DNA of 23,839 nt from a virus. A program made the translations under genes and the position numbers. The DNA lies in IMG/VR virus record IMGVR_UViG_3300025276_000215, positions 1 through 23,839 of that record, one strand, 5' to 3'. The notes beneath the pieces are model-generated. The model searched no databases, was not told the DNA's origin, and saw only the letters and a list, made by a program, of their open reading frames with translations. Positions 1 to 7,928 of the stretch are shown here, one piece after another. The first letter of the stretch is position 1. Each line of letters opens with the position of its first letter.

Positions 1-1
1 T

Positions 2-679
2 AAATTACAACAAGCCGCTAGTCGGAGATTAGTCGCGACAAAATCACAGCAAAATGAAGAAACTTACGAGTCTAAGAAAAAAACAGAAGTGAAAACGCTC
101 AAGCACACGATGAAGATGGATACCGATGGTTACAAAGCAGCAAAAGGGGCTGCTGATGAATTAGTCGGATTGCAGAACTCTAAACATAAATCATTAGCAG
201 CGATCGGCAAAGCTGCTGCAATGTTTCAAATCGTCAATGATACTGCTAGAGGTGCAATATCTGCTTTTGCTTCCCTTGCGCCGATTCCCGTTGTTGGCCC
301 GAAATTGGGTGCTGCCGCAGCCGCAGTAGTAGTAGCATATGGAGCGGAAAGGCTTTCTACTGCTGCTTCTAACTCTTTTGCCGTAGGTACTCCAAATATT
401 CCGCAAGATCAGCTTGCAAATGTACACAAAGGGGAAATGATAATCCCTGCTACTTTCTCAGAAGCGATTAGGAGCGGTGATATTTCTCTCTCTTCTTCCG
501 ATTCTACTGATTCTGAAAGTGGTGTTTATGCCCCTATTACGAATATTAATATTAATTTTGACGGCGCACAATTTGTCGGTGATATGAATGATGATGATAT
601 TGTGATGATCGGGGAAAGACTTGGAGAAATGATTGTTGAAAATACAATCCCAGCAATACCAACAAGGAGTTCAAGCTAA
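2..679 (+). CDS. Tail tape-measure protein, C-terminal part (5' partial)
   Basis: The reading frame is open from base 2, so the gene begins outside the window; the GTG at 89 is only an internal codon. The visible part has a polar, lysine- and glutamine-rich start, an Ala/Gly-rich hydrophobic stretch (APIPVVGPKLGAAAAAVV), then HKGEMIIPATFSEAIRSGD, a C-terminal pattern common at the end of phage tape-measure proteins, which set tail length. It is followed with a 1-nt overlap by tail genes, which fits the usual order. The family assignment rests on the C-terminal pattern and position; the N-terminal part was not seen. Confidence 0.75.
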   Translation, partial: KLQQAASRRLVATKSQQNEETYESKKKTEVKTLKHTMKMDTDGYKAAKGAADELVGLQNSKHKSLAAIGKAAAMFQIVNDTARGAISAFASLAPIPVVGPKLGAAAAAVVVAYGAERLSTAASNSFAVGTPNIPQDQLANVHKGEMIIPATFSEAIRSGDISLSSSDSTDSESGVYAPITNININFDGAQFVGDMNDDDIVMIGERLGEMIVENTIPAIPTRSSS

Positions 680-1470
680 TGCGATTTTTTGACACTAACT
701 TTCTATTTAAAAACCTCGGAGGCACTTATACCGCCAGCTCCGGCGCAATCGTGGCTTATTTAGCGTTTGATGAAAGCAACAAATACTCTTGGGCATCTAA
801 CGGACAAAGTAATGATGGCGACAGTATCTATCTTGAAAGAGTTTTGCCAGCATCAACTCCAATGAATAGAATTTTTATTAAGAATACCAATATTACTGAT
901 GCTACTATTGAAGTAGATATTGGCGCTGGATATGTAAGTCTTGCAACAGCCACATCATTTACTTTGATTAAATCGAATGCTGGCGATAATTACTTCTACG
1001 AATTAGACAACTCTTTGTCAATTACACGAATCAAAATTACTGGAAGTAATACATTGATCGCTAATAGAGAAAAGACAATTCAGCAAGTATTAGGATTTAG
1101 TGAATTAGGTATTATTTTAAATAATCAAGATATTCAGCCAAAACGCAATCGAATTCAATCTATAACAAAACTCAACAGCGGAAAAGTCGATGTCATAAAC
1201 AAAGGACGTGATTTCGCTTTTAAAGTTAAGCTTAAAGCTCACTACAATACTGCTGACAATGCTTTAATCAATACGCTACTACAAAGAGAGGGGGAGGTTT
1301 GGATTTGGCTAAATAACAATTTAGAAAATATCATTGTCATGCCCCAAGAGCCTTACAGATTCCAAGATATTTACAAAGTAGCTTTTCAGAAGTCCGATTC
1401 AGTACAATTTTCTAATAACGCCTTCTTTTCTGGGATTGACGTTACTTTTAATTTCGTGGAGGTTGCTTGA
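679..1470 (+). CDS. Putative phage tail protein (263 aa)
   Basis: The start ATG overlaps the stop of the tape-measure gene by one base and has an AAGGAG site at 664-669. The protein is beta-rich, with many Asn, Thr and Ile residues, and has no signal peptide or membrane segment. Its place directly after the tape measure and before a larger tail protein suggests a distal-tail or baseplate component at the tail tip. I do not recognise a named family, so the role is inferred from position. Its stop overlaps the TTG start of the next gene (TTGA), which suggests coupled translation. Confidence 0.7.
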   Translation: MRFFDTNFLFKNLGGTYTASSGAIVAYLAFDESNKYSWASNGQSNDGDSIYLERVLPASTPMNRIFIKNTNITDATIEVDIGAGYVSLATATSFTLIKSNAGDNYFYELDNSLSITRIKITGSNTLIANREKTIQQVLGFSELGIILNNQDIQPKRNRIQSITKLNSGKVDVINKGRDFAFKVKLKAHYNTADNALINTLLQREGEVWIWLNNNLENIIVMPQEPYRFQDIYKVAFQKSDSVQFSNNAFFSGIDVTFNFVEVA

Positions 1471-2693
1471 CACTAACTATTCAGCAAATGTATGAAAGAT
1501 ACTCTGTGAGAGAATTTTGCCGTAAGGTCGAGGTAAAAAGACGGAATACGGATGGAAGTTACGAGTACGACTGGCAGGATGTTGAAGATTTATCTGGACT
1601 TAAGCTTTTAGAAGGTTCTGTTAATTCGATAAATTACAAAATATCTAACAATAGCTACAACTTCGGGATCGTCACGACTAACAATGTTGCATTAAAGTTA
1701 AATTCTAAAAATGGTCAATTTGATGATGAAGCTAACAGTGGATCAGTTTTTGCTGGCTTTAGTAGACATAAATCACTTGTTAGAATAAAGGACGGTTATG
1801 TCGATTATTACACCGATGCAGCAAACCCAGTCGAAGTCTATAATACAGTTTTTCAAGGTTTTATTGATGCGACCAGCGCAAGTACTAAAGTAAATAACGA
1901 GAACTTACTGCAAAACTTGCAATGTGTAGATATGCTATCTTTTTTGCTGAAAGAGTATACTTTAGCAGATATGGGTATTCTGAGTAGCTCAACTTTTGAA
2001 ACAATTATTTACGAAATATTAAATAGGGCTGAATTCACAGATTTCTTTACTGTTGATACTCTTAATATAGCGCCTGGGCACAATGCAACTTCGATCGTTA
2101 TTTCTGAATATGAACCTCAAACTCAAATATTTACTATTCTTGAAAACATTTCTGTCGGTCATTCTTTCTTTTACGTTAAAGATGAGGTATTCTATTACCA
2201 GCCAATTACTTCCGGTAATGTTTCGACCTTCGTTGTAGATTCAAAGAAATTAGAAAAATTTTCCAGCTTTAAAAATGGAATCTCTAATGTATTTGAAGTC
2301 TTCTACTGGGATAAAGAGCCTAGTGTCAACTTTACAGCATCGGGAAATAAATATAATAAATCTCAAAAGATTAACGTAGACTGTGTGACTAATAACACCC
2401 AGCGCCAGAGTTTAATTGAGGCAATCGGCACAATAGCAAAGATTGAGAGGCGCGAATTTAAGATAAGTATTCCTTATTTTATGGAAGTTTTCATTTTAGA
2501 TAAAATAACTGTTGAATCTCCGTCAATCATTCCTGATGATGCCTTCATCTGGGGAATCTCAAGGTGGGGTGGTGAAAGCCGCTGGAGAAGATCTTTGCAA
2601 GCTGATAATATTCCTAATAGCGTGGAATGGCTAGTAAAAGACGTAAAGCATTCTAACTTTAAAACAACCCTCAAACTTCAAGAAATAGTATAA
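1467..2693 (+). CDS. Putative tail-tip/baseplate protein (408 aa)
   Basis: The start is a TTG overlapping the previous stop, with GGAGG at 1458-1462 just upstream; the next ATG (1488) would lose that site. The protein is beta-rich throughout, with aromatic residues such as the WGISRWGGESRW stretch near residue 365. Position between a tail protein and fibre genes fits a baseplate hub or central tail-tip protein that links the tube to the fibres. No catalytic motif such as a peptidase or lysozyme is visible. Function is inferred from gene order and composition. Confidence 0.7.
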   Translation: MTLTIQQMYERYSVREFCRKVEVKRRNTDGSYEYDWQDVEDLSGLKLLEGSVNSINYKISNNSYNFGIVTTNNVALKLNSKNGQFDDEANSGSVFAGFSRHKSLVRIKDGYVDYYTDAANPVEVYNTVFQGFIDATSASTKVNNENLLQNLQCVDMLSFLLKEYTLADMGILSSSTFETIIYEILNRAEFTDFFTVDTLNIAPGHNATSIVISEYEPQTQIFTILENISVGHSFFYVKDEVFYYQPITSGNVSTFVVDSKKLEKFSSFKNGISNVFEVFYWDKEPSVNFTASGNKYNKSQKINVDCVTNNTQRQSLIEAIGTIAKIERREFKISIPYFMEVFILDKITVESPSIIPDDAFIWGISRWGGESRWRRSLQADNIPNSVEWLVKDVKHSNFKTTLKLQEIV

Positions 2694-3361
2694 TGGCAAA
2701 CGAATTTACAAAACCAACATCTATCACGCCGGCAGTAATAGGGGCTATTGCTAACCCAGATGAATATAATAAAAATATTGCTGGTCAAAGTAAGGACTCT
2801 TTAGTCTGCATTGATGCGGACGGCTCATTTACTGACGGTAATATCGGCGATGAAACGCTAGGTCTTAACGGGACTTTAATAAACGATATTAAGTTGCGCG
2901 AGGGAGGAGTATTGAATTTTTACAATATTTCTGGAGTCTTTCAAAACGCTGTAAATTTAGGGCAAGCTACAACAACTTTGATCGGACAGTCTAAGTTATT
3001 AACAAACGCTCTATTAGCCGCCGCAACTAACTCTACTGATTCTGCAACCGCATCTTCTATCGCAAGTCTCTTTTCTGCTAGTTCACTAGCAATAAATGGT
3101 ACTGTAAGTATACCGGTAAAAGTTGGGGGTGTTTTTGTAGAAGTAGTATTAAAGTGGGGTACTGTAAGCTCTACTACTGATAGTGATCAAACCTTTACTT
3201 TCCCTTCAGCTTTTCCTTCTAATGCTTACGCGGCCTTTGCAATTGGAGCCACGGGAATAGGATTTTCTATTCCCACTTTAACGACAACACAAATAACTCT
3301 TGATAGATCTAATACTATCGCCGGCACTAATAATGTATATTATTTTGTGATAGGGGATTAA
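2693..3361 (+). CDS. Tail fibre protein with gp53-like C-terminal tip domain
   Basis: The start overlaps the previous stop by one base (TAATG). The N-terminal two thirds are Ala/Ser/Thr-rich, like fibre shafts. From about residue 145 the pattern LKWGTVSSTTDSDQTFTFPS, a run around FPSNAYAAF, and the ending YYFVIGD match the layout of gp53-like tail-fibre C-terminal domains (W-G near the start, FP-x-aF-P in the middle, a final aromatic-x-x-I-G). These trimeric tips usually bind the host surface. The domain call is from remembered pattern, not a search. Confidence 0.7.
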   Translation: MANEFTKPTSITPAVIGAIANPDEYNKNIAGQSKDSLVCIDADGSFTDGNIGDETLGLNGTLINDIKLREGGVLNFYNISGVFQNAVNLGQATTTLIGQSKLLTNALLAAATNSTDSATASSIASLFSASSLAINGTVSIPVKVGGVFVEVVLKWGTVSSTTDSDQTFTFPSAFPSNAYAAFAIGATGIGFSIPTLTTTQITLDRSNTIAGTNNVYYFVIGD

Positions 3362-3376
3362 ATATTCTAATTAATT

Positions 3377-3952
3377 ATGATAATAAAAGTAAACTATAAT
3401 CCCAAAACTTTTCTGGTCGAAGGCTATTACCCGGAATCAGTCAAATACAAGTCTATTCCAAAGCCTTTTATCAGAATAGAAGATCACGAGCAAGATAGTA
3501 GTAAAAAGATGTGTGTTATTAACGGGAAATACACGGAATACAGAAAGCCAGATGCTCAAGCCCTAGAAGAAGCTAAGGTTCTTAAAATTGCCGATTGTAA
3601 GAAGGCCTTTAGAGAAGCTCTTTCGAAAGCGATAAAAGTAAGAGAAAATTACTATTTAAAGTCTAGCTCTGACTCTAATCTTTTCCTAGCTGGGCATTAT
3701 ATGCTTCGCGATGAGACTAAAACTTGGCAAGCCTTTGATTCAAAGAGTAAAAAAATCTTTAATAAGAAAGGTGAGCCTTTACACTTAGAATTGACTAAGT
3801 CAGAGTTAGTAAACGCCTCTAATTCTTACGAAGAGAATAAGACATATAATTACTTACAGCGGAGTCATAAGATTTTAGCTATTAGTAGAATAGCGACTCT
3901 TGAAGATTTAAACTCGTTCGATGCTACCTTAACTTCAACTTCTCAAACTTAA
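3377..3952 (+). CDS. DUF4376-like tail fibre-associated protein (191 aa)
   Basis: Lies between two fibre genes, a common place for tail-fibre assembly or DUF4376-type proteins. The N-terminal half (residues 1-60) is a short beta-rich part with a PKPFIRIEDHE stretch. The middle holds an Ala/Lys-rich helix (LKIADCKKAFREALSKAI, about 72-89), followed by a region ending in a helical SHKILAISRIATLEDLNSFD segment. That helix plus a late helical end is reminiscent of DUF4376 proteins, but this is a weak match. There is no Shine-Dalgarno; the leader is AT-rich. Alternative: fibre chaperone. Confidence 0.55.
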   Translation: MIIKVNYNPKTFLVEGYYPESVKYKSIPKPFIRIEDHEQDSSKKMCVINGKYTEYRKPDAQALEEAKVLKIADCKKAFREALSKAIKVRENYYLKSSSDSNLFLAGHYMLRDETKTWQAFDSKSKKIFNKKGEPLHLELTKSELVNASNSYEENKTYNYLQRSHKILAISRIATLEDLNSFDATLTSTSQT

Positions 3953-3963
3953 AAAACTTAATT

Positions 3964-4860
3964 ATGATAAAATTTAAAAACTTCTTTAAAGGCCCCGGTA
4001 ATTTCTTCGAGAATACTGACAACGCGCAGGATAACCCTTTAGTAATGAATGGTAGCTGGTACAGAAACGGCGTTAAAGTTACAGCAACTGCAGACGATAT
4101 TAATAAAGCAACCGGTTCCATTCAAGATGTTTTTCAAATCACAAGCGAAGGAACTACCACTGAGATTAATTCTGATATGAAAAAATCCCTGATTGGTATC
4201 TATGGAAGTAATACTCAGACCCTTAATTTTTCAGTTCCTACGTTAGCAGATGCTAATACTCCTTACCGTAGCTTCAGGGTTCTAAACTCCTCTTCAGAGA
4301 GCGTTATAATCAACTTTGCTGGAGGGCATCGGCTTACAATGCTGCCGCTAACATCCGCCGTTCTTTTCTTTGCTGGTGATGGAGAATCTTGTTGGTTCGA
4401 TTACTTCTCCTCCTACGACACAACCGGAACAGGACCAAAGGCAGTTCTAAGCTTATCGCCGACAATTAGAAGCTTAGTTCTTAAAAGCACAGGAGGAAAT
4501 CCAGTTTTATCTCTAAATGGAAACTCTATAAGCCCCTCAGATCACGATTCTTTCGATGCTGTAACAACAGATGCAACCCCGACCACAATTCGAACGATTA
4601 CTCTAGAAACTGGAGCTAGTAAAACGGTAAGAGGAACTATTAAGGCTTTTGGTGATGATTTCGGAATTTCTGATTTTAGCTTTGGAATTAAAAATATTGG
4701 TGGAAACAACAGTGCAATAGGAGAACCCAATATCTTTGTTGATTCAGATAGTGGAAATTTATCCATAATTTTGAACCATGACGGAGCTGATACTGAAATC
4801 TTAGTCAATGGAACATTAGCAGCTAACATTTCGTGGAGTTATGACGAAATCCTCTTTTAA
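3964..4860 (+). CDS. Second tail fibre/receptor-binding protein (298 aa)
   Basis: Near residue 30 the segment SWYRNGVKVTATADDINKAT resembles the 'vTATadelN' motif found at the start of many fibre proteins. From about residue 194, FDAVTTDATPTTIRTITL leads into a beta-rich domain ending in ISWSYDEILF; this layout (Thr/Asp-rich start, a conserved GN-L-I stretch, a Trp near the end) is common in C-terminal fibre domains. The leader is AT-rich without a clear Shine-Dalgarno. It ends the fibre block; membrane genes follow. Likely host recognition, inferred. Confidence 0.65.
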   Translation: MIKFKNFFKGPGNFFENTDNAQDNPLVMNGSWYRNGVKVTATADDINKATGSIQDVFQITSEGTTTEINSDMKKSLIGIYGSNTQTLNFSVPTLADANTPYRSFRVLNSSSESVIINFAGGHRLTMLPLTSAVLFFAGDGESCWFDYFSSYDTTGTGPKAVLSLSPTIRSLVLKSTGGNPVLSLNGNSISPSDHDSFDAVTTDATPTTIRTITLETGASKTVRGTIKAFGDDFGISDFSFGIKNIGGNNSAIGEPNIFVDSDSGNLSIILNHDGADTEILVNGTLAANISWSYDEILF

Positions 4861-4886
4861 CAAAAATAAAACATAGGTCAACAAAA

Positions 4887-5276
4887 ATGCTCGATAAATG
4901 GCTTGTTAAGTTTAGTATTATTGATTTGAGTTTGTATTCAATTGGAGCGGCAATAATAGCTTCTGCTGCAGCTTTACTTTACTCCTTATTTAAAAATTTT
5001 TTTAAGTGGGGAGGAAAAGAACTTTATAAATCTGTTATAGCAGAAGCGAAAGAGTTGTTAGTGACTCCTGATTTAGAAGAAATAAAACAAAATATATCCA
5101 AAATACAGAAGAATGTTTTACAATTAACAGGAAAATTCAAAAAATATCAAGAAGAGAAACACGATCTCGAAGGGGAACACAAACAAGTAGTCCAAGTAAT
5201 AATAAACGATGATCACGAATTAAGAGAAACGCTTAAAGATCATTATTCAAAAAAACAAACAAAAAAAGATTTGTAA
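4887..5276 (+). CDS. Membrane protein with coiled coil, holin-like (129 aa)
   Basis: A hydrophobic segment at about residues 12-35 (LSLYSIGAAIIASAAALLYS) is followed by an amphipathic, Lys/Glu-rich helical region (about 58-129) likely to form a coiled coil. A single N-terminal membrane segment with a long charged tail right after the fibre genes suggests a lysis or holin-related membrane protein, but no family signature decides it. AGG at about 4876-4878 is the only weak ribosome-binding hint. Alternatives: a membrane-bound accessory or superinfection-exclusion protein. Confidence 0.5.
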   Translation: MLDKWLVKFSIIDLSLYSIGAAIIASAAALLYSLFKNFFKWGGKELYKSVIAEAKELLVTPDLEEIKQNISKIQKNVLQLTGKFKKYQEEKHDLEGEHKQVVQVIINDDHELRETLKDHYSKKQTKKDL

Positions 5277-5328
5277 ACAAAATATAATCAATTACTTATT
5301 TGTTTCCAAAACAAGCAAAAAAAACACA

Positions 5329-5553
5329 ATGAAAATATTAAAATTTATAGAAACAAGAAATAAAGCCGTGGGTTTAGTTTTTCCACAAATAAAATTAGCA
5401 CTTAAGCTAGTAACTATCTTCATCCCTCAAGCTCGTTTAGCTAAAATAGCAGCAGGAATCGCTATCTGGGCGGTTGAGTCTTTAGTCAAGAACAGTAAGA
5501 CTAAAGTAGATGATGAGGCACTAAAGATTGTTAAGGACATCGTTAAAGAATAA
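5329..5553 (+). CDS. Small hydrophobic holin-like protein (74 aa)
   Basis: A hydrophobic stretch covers about residues 15-52 (KLALKLVTIFIPQARLAKIA, then AGIAIWAVESLV), followed by a charged tail ending in TKVDDEALKIVKDIVKE. Two short amphipathic or membrane helices with a Lys/Asp C-terminal tail resemble some small phage holins. The position, next to another membrane protein and a cell-wall-type protein, supports a lysis role. The leader is A-rich with no Shine-Dalgarno. It could equally be a membrane-active regulator; no experiment-level evidence is visible. Confidence 0.5.
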   Translation: MKILKFIETRNKAVGLVFPQIKLALKLVTIFIPQARLAKIAAGIAIWAVESLVKNSKTKVDDEALKIVKDIVKE

Positions 5554-5596
5554 CCTGCTTTAAAACCTAAACACACTTACCAAAAATAACATTGAT

Positions 5597-6016
5597 ATGC
5601 AAGAAACTATCTTAATAAGAGAAAACATGGGGAACAAAGCGGTTTTAAGCCGCTGGCTACTTGATACAAAAATCATAGCAAAGACATTAGAGAATCCTTG
5701 GTTAAACAATGTTCCTAATTTTTCCTGCATTCCAGCAGGAAAGTATATTGCAAAAAAATACAACAGTGAAAAATACCCTGATGTTTGGGAACTCCAAGAC
5801 GTAAAAGGGAGAACATTAATATTGATACACATAGGAAATGTAGAGAGAAACACAGAGGGGTGTATTTTGGTTGGAGATAGCTGGGGTTTTTTGAACAGGA
5901 ATATGGAAGATGGAACTGTAGAACAAGAGATTGCGGTTCTTAATTCAGGAAAAACCCTCAAAAAATTGAGAAAAATATTAGATGATGTTTTCACTATAGA
6001 AGTTATAAACACTTAG
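5597..6016 (+). CDS. DUF5675 family protein with L,D-transpeptidase-like signature
   Basis: The 139-aa sequence has the DUF5675 layout: an early Arg/Trp part (residues 17-35), IPAGKY near 45-50, and near 72-92 the signature RTLILIHIGNVERNTEGCIL. The H78-x-G-N...T-x-G-C89-I arrangement looks like the His and Cys of YkuD-type L,D-transpeptidases (HG...S-x-GCI/V-R), which cross-link or cleave cell-wall peptides. The family is of unknown function; the catalytic reading is my inference. It sits between holin-like genes and a small membrane protein, so a cell-wall role during lysis is plausible. No Shine-Dalgarno is clear. Confidence 0.7.
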   Translation: MQETILIRENMGNKAVLSRWLLDTKIIAKTLENPWLNNVPNFSCIPAGKYIAKKYNSEKYPDVWELQDVKGRTLILIHIGNVERNTEGCILVGDSWGFLNRNMEDGTVEQEIAVLNSGKTLKKLRKILDDVFTIEVINT

Positions 6017-6018
6017 AT

Positions 6019-6210
6019 ATGTTCAGAAAATTCTTCAAACAAGTCAGACTGCTAGACATAATCTTTGCAACTCTAGCACTTCTAATGATCGCATCTGGGT
6101 TTTACTTTATCTACACCCAGCGTCAAGCCTACCGAATAGTTTACTCAAGCACCGATTATTCTAAGGGCCACGATTTCGAAGTTGAAGACAGAATACTATT
6201 GAAGCTCTAG
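6019..6210 (+). CDS. Small single-pass membrane protein (63 aa), spanin-like?
   Basis: Starts 2 bases after the previous stop. One strong membrane segment covers about residues 14-32 (IIFATLALLMIASGFYFIYT) with positively charged residues before it and a mostly polar C-terminal part. This topology (N-in, C-out) fits an inner-membrane spanin subunit or another small lysis accessory protein, but the outer part is short and has no coiled coil. Last gene of the late-gene run; the next genes face it. Confidence 0.5.
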   Translation: MFRKFFKQVRLLDIIFATLALLMIASGFYFIYTQRQAYRIVYSSTDYSKGHDFEVEDRILLKL

Positions 6211-6272
6211 AAAATATTACTAGCTACACAATAAGTGATGAGTAAGAGAAGGGGGATAAATACTAGTTCCAT
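6207..6272 (-). CDS. Possible 21-aa hydrophobic peptide (MELVFIPLLLLITYC...)
   Basis: A 22-codon frame lies 10 bases after the VRR-NUC stop and overlaps the stop of the converging gene. The encoded peptide is almost entirely hydrophobic after its first residues (LVFIPLLLLITYCVASNIF). No Shine-Dalgarno is seen. It is listed because tiny hydrophobic genes are frequent elsewhere in this window, but it could easily be chance. Confidence 0.2.
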   Translation of the reverse strand: MELVFIPLLLLITYCVASNIF

Positions 6273-6282
6273 TGTTTTGAAG

Positions 6283-6774
6283 TTAAATTATTTTATAAAA
6301 CTCCCTAACTTCTCCAAGAATAACATCTCGAAAAAATATAGGATTGTTGGTAATGTAAGCTTTAAAGCCGATTTCATTAAGCCAGTCGTGATAAGCAATC
6401 TGCTCTTTTTCAATCTTTAATTTAGAATAGCTCTTATCAATTCTCTTAAATTCAACAAAAATAACTTGTGAGTATTTACCGCAAGTAGAACCTAAAACTA
6501 ACTGAACGTCCGGCCAGCTTGCTTTAGTTCCCTCTGCCTTTTTTTTCATTCTCTGACCAATCCCCATCTTACCGCCGTTATCAACTTGAACAAACTCCAT
6601 AAGCTTCTTGCCGTACTTATACTGAACTTCGCTAGCAAGGGCGTTAAACTCTTTATGACAATGCTGTTGAATCTTGGTCTCTAAAGCGTTATGGAATTTG
6701 GACAAGATTAACTCAGCGGCCGTGTTAGGGTCTTTGGGAATGTCTTTGTTGTAGACTAGGTTAATCACTTTCAT
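6283..6774 (-). CDS. VRR-NUC domain nuclease (163 aa)
   Basis: The C-terminal half carries a PD-(D/E)xK core: SWPDVQLVLGS (P88, D89), then QVIFVEFKRI (E108, K110), and KIEKEQIAYHDWLNEIGF with Q125, which matches VRR-NUC proteins (phage and Fan1-like nucleases acting on branched or single-stranded DNA). The N-terminal 70 residues are helical. It is the last gene of the leftward recombination operon, next to an SSB-like gene, so a recombination or junction-processing role is likely. No clear Shine-Dalgarno; the ATG is the first in frame after an AT-rich leader. Confidence 0.8.
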   Translation of the reverse strand: MKVINLVYNKDIPKDPNTAAELILSKFHNALETKIQQHCHKEFNALASEVQYKYGKKLMEFVQVDNGGKMGIGQRMKKKAEGTKASWPDVQLVLGSTCGKYSQVIFVEFKRIDKSYSKLKIEKEQIAYHDWLNEIGFKAYITNNPIFFRDVILGEVREFYKII

Positions 6775-6843
6775 TTAATATATTTAAATCGGTGAAATAT
6801 TACTAAATCACCCGATTAGCACAAGTATAGTTTAATTACCATT

Positions 6844-7245
6844 TTAGAAGGGTATATTTTCTGAGTCAAACTCTTCTACAAAATTATTCTCTTGAGGAGC
6901 TAATCCAGCTGTAAAACTACCCTCAAACTTAGCGCTATTAATAACTAGCTTAATATAAATAATATCCTTACCAGTTTCTTGATCCGTAAAGCTATCAGCC
7001 ATCATCCCGAACTCAGCTTCAAACGACTTACCTTTCGAGTGCAATAAAGCACTTGTTGTAGCTGAGTCTATTTGAGATTTAAAAGCAACAAATGGTAACG
7101 CTTTAGAGATCCACTTATCACCTTTTTTAGATGAAACTGAAACTTTACCGCTAATAGTTTTGTCGCTTTCCCTTAGTTCGAAGCTTGACTTGTCGAAGGA
7201 ATTAGTGTCTTTGCTCCAGACGTTTTGTAATCTTAGTTTTTGCAT
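6844..7245 (-). CDS. ssb: Single-stranded DNA-binding protein (SSB-like)
   Basis: A 133-aa protein with a beta-rich body and the acidic, Pro-Phe-ending tail EEFDSENIPF. That tail is typical of SSBs and recruits partner proteins. The body does not match the classic E. coli SSB closely, so this is a phage-type OB-fold SSB by inference. The Shine-Dalgarno AGGAG (ctcct at 7253-7257) overlaps the stop of the upstream gene, so translation is likely coupled. Genes for a VRR-NUC nuclease, a YqaJ exonuclease and a NinB-like protein are in the same operon. Its 5' end and leader occur a second time at 7897-7928. Confidence 0.8.
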   Translation of the reverse strand: MQKLRLQNVWSKDTNSFDKSSFELRESDKTISGKVSVSSKKGDKWISKALPFVAFKSQIDSATTSALLHSKGKSFEAEFGMMADSFTDQETGKDIIYIKLVINSAKFEGSFTAGLAPQENNFVEEFDSENIPF

Positions 7246-7259
7246 GTTTATTCTCCTTT
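7228..7259. repeat. Direct repeat copy 1 (32 bp), SSB leader and start
   Basis: Identical to 7897-7928. On the minus strand it spans the ribosome-binding site, ATG and first codons of the SSB gene. Confidence 0.85.
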
Positions 7260-7452
7260 AATTTTGTTTATAATAATGCGCTATTAGCGACCGTAGTTTC
7301 TTCTTCATCACTCTTTCGAAAAGCGCCGTTGGCTTATAGACATATTGCCCGAAAGAAGGATCCCATTCCCTTGTTACGTCTAATAAAGCATCAAGTTCTT
7401 GTCGGTTTTTTCTTTCCGCTTGGCTCTCTGCAACTTGGTAATCCATAATCAT
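7258..7452 (-). CDS. Hypothetical protein (64 aa)
   Basis: A small charged protein with aromatic residues (REWDPSFGQYVYKPTALFER) and a basic C-terminal helix (about 47-62). Its ATG shares one base with the stop of the preceding gene (TAATG type), and its stop abuts the SSB ribosome-binding site. The tight spacing supports real translation within the recombination operon. No family is recognised. Confidence 0.65.
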   Translation of the reverse strand: MIMDYQVAESQAERKNRQELDALLDVTREWDPSFGQYVYKPTALFERVMKKKLRSLIAHYYKQN

Positions 7453-7859
7453 TATTTTATGACTGTAATTTCGTTCTTAGAAACTAGCCCATCAACTAAC
7501 TTACCAAGAATATCTTTCATATCCTTAACGTCAAAACCCATATTTTCAAAAGCTTTGTTGAGAATCGCCGCTTCCGTTGTAGCTGTATTCTTCTCTATTT
7601 GTAATTCTAAAACAGAAGAGCTGACCGCTATATGAATTTTTTGTGCTATCTCCTCATCGGAAGCTTTATTCAAACCCCGCGCATCAAACAGTTCTTTCTC
7701 TATTTTTTGAAATTTATATTTAGTCTCTAGCTCAAAAATTTTGCTCTCTTGCTCAGAGCAGTTAATCTCTTTATTAAGCGCCTCAACTTCGATTTGAAGT
7801 GATTTATTTTCTTCTGTTAGTTTTGTGTTTTCTTCTGTTAGTTTTGTGTTTTTGAACAT
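7452..7859 (-). CDS. Coiled-coil protein (135 aa)
   Basis: Begins MFKNTKLTEENTKLTEENKS, a tandem TKLTEEN duplication, also visible in the DNA as a repeated 21-nt unit near 7813-7854. Residues 5-60 are strongly coiled-coil in composition (Leu/Glu/Lys heptads) and the rest is helical. The start has only a weak AGGA site. A scaffolding or partner-binding function in the recombination operon is possible, but nothing specific is visible. Confidence 0.65.
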   Translation of the reverse strand: MFKNTKLTEENTKLTEENKSLQIEVEALNKEINCSEQESKIFELETKYKFQKIEKELFDARGLNKASDEEIAQKIHIAVSSSVLELQIEKNTATTEAAILNKAFENMGFDVKDMKDILGKLVDGLVSKNEITVIK

Positions 7860-7887
7860 TTGTTTTTTCCTATTTATTTGTTAGTTT

Positions 7888-7914
7888 TTAAATCCTTAAT
7901 CTTAGTTTTTGCAT
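7888..7914 (-). pseudogene. Duplicated SSB start: 8-codon remnant (MQKLRLRI)
   Basis: Bases 7897-7928 repeat 7228-7259 exactly (32 bp). The repeat contains an AAAGGAG site, spacer, ATG and the first SSB codons (MQKLRL). Here the frame then diverges and stops after eight codons. This is either a leftover of a gene duplication/rearrangement that separated the NinB-like gene from the coiled-coil gene, or a short leader peptide kept for coupling. It lies directly after the stop of the upstream gene. Confidence 0.6.
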
Positions 7915-7928
7915 GTTTATTCTCCTTT
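7897..7928. repeat. Direct repeat copy 2 (32 bp)
   Basis: Identical to 7228-7259. On this copy the start codon leads only into an 8-codon frame, and its ribosome-binding site overlaps the last codons of the upstream NinB-like gene. Confidence 0.85.

Noticed and set aside
6235-6420. A 61-aa plus-strand frame at the converging ends
   Set aside because: It lies antisense over the VRR-NUC gene and has no leader support.
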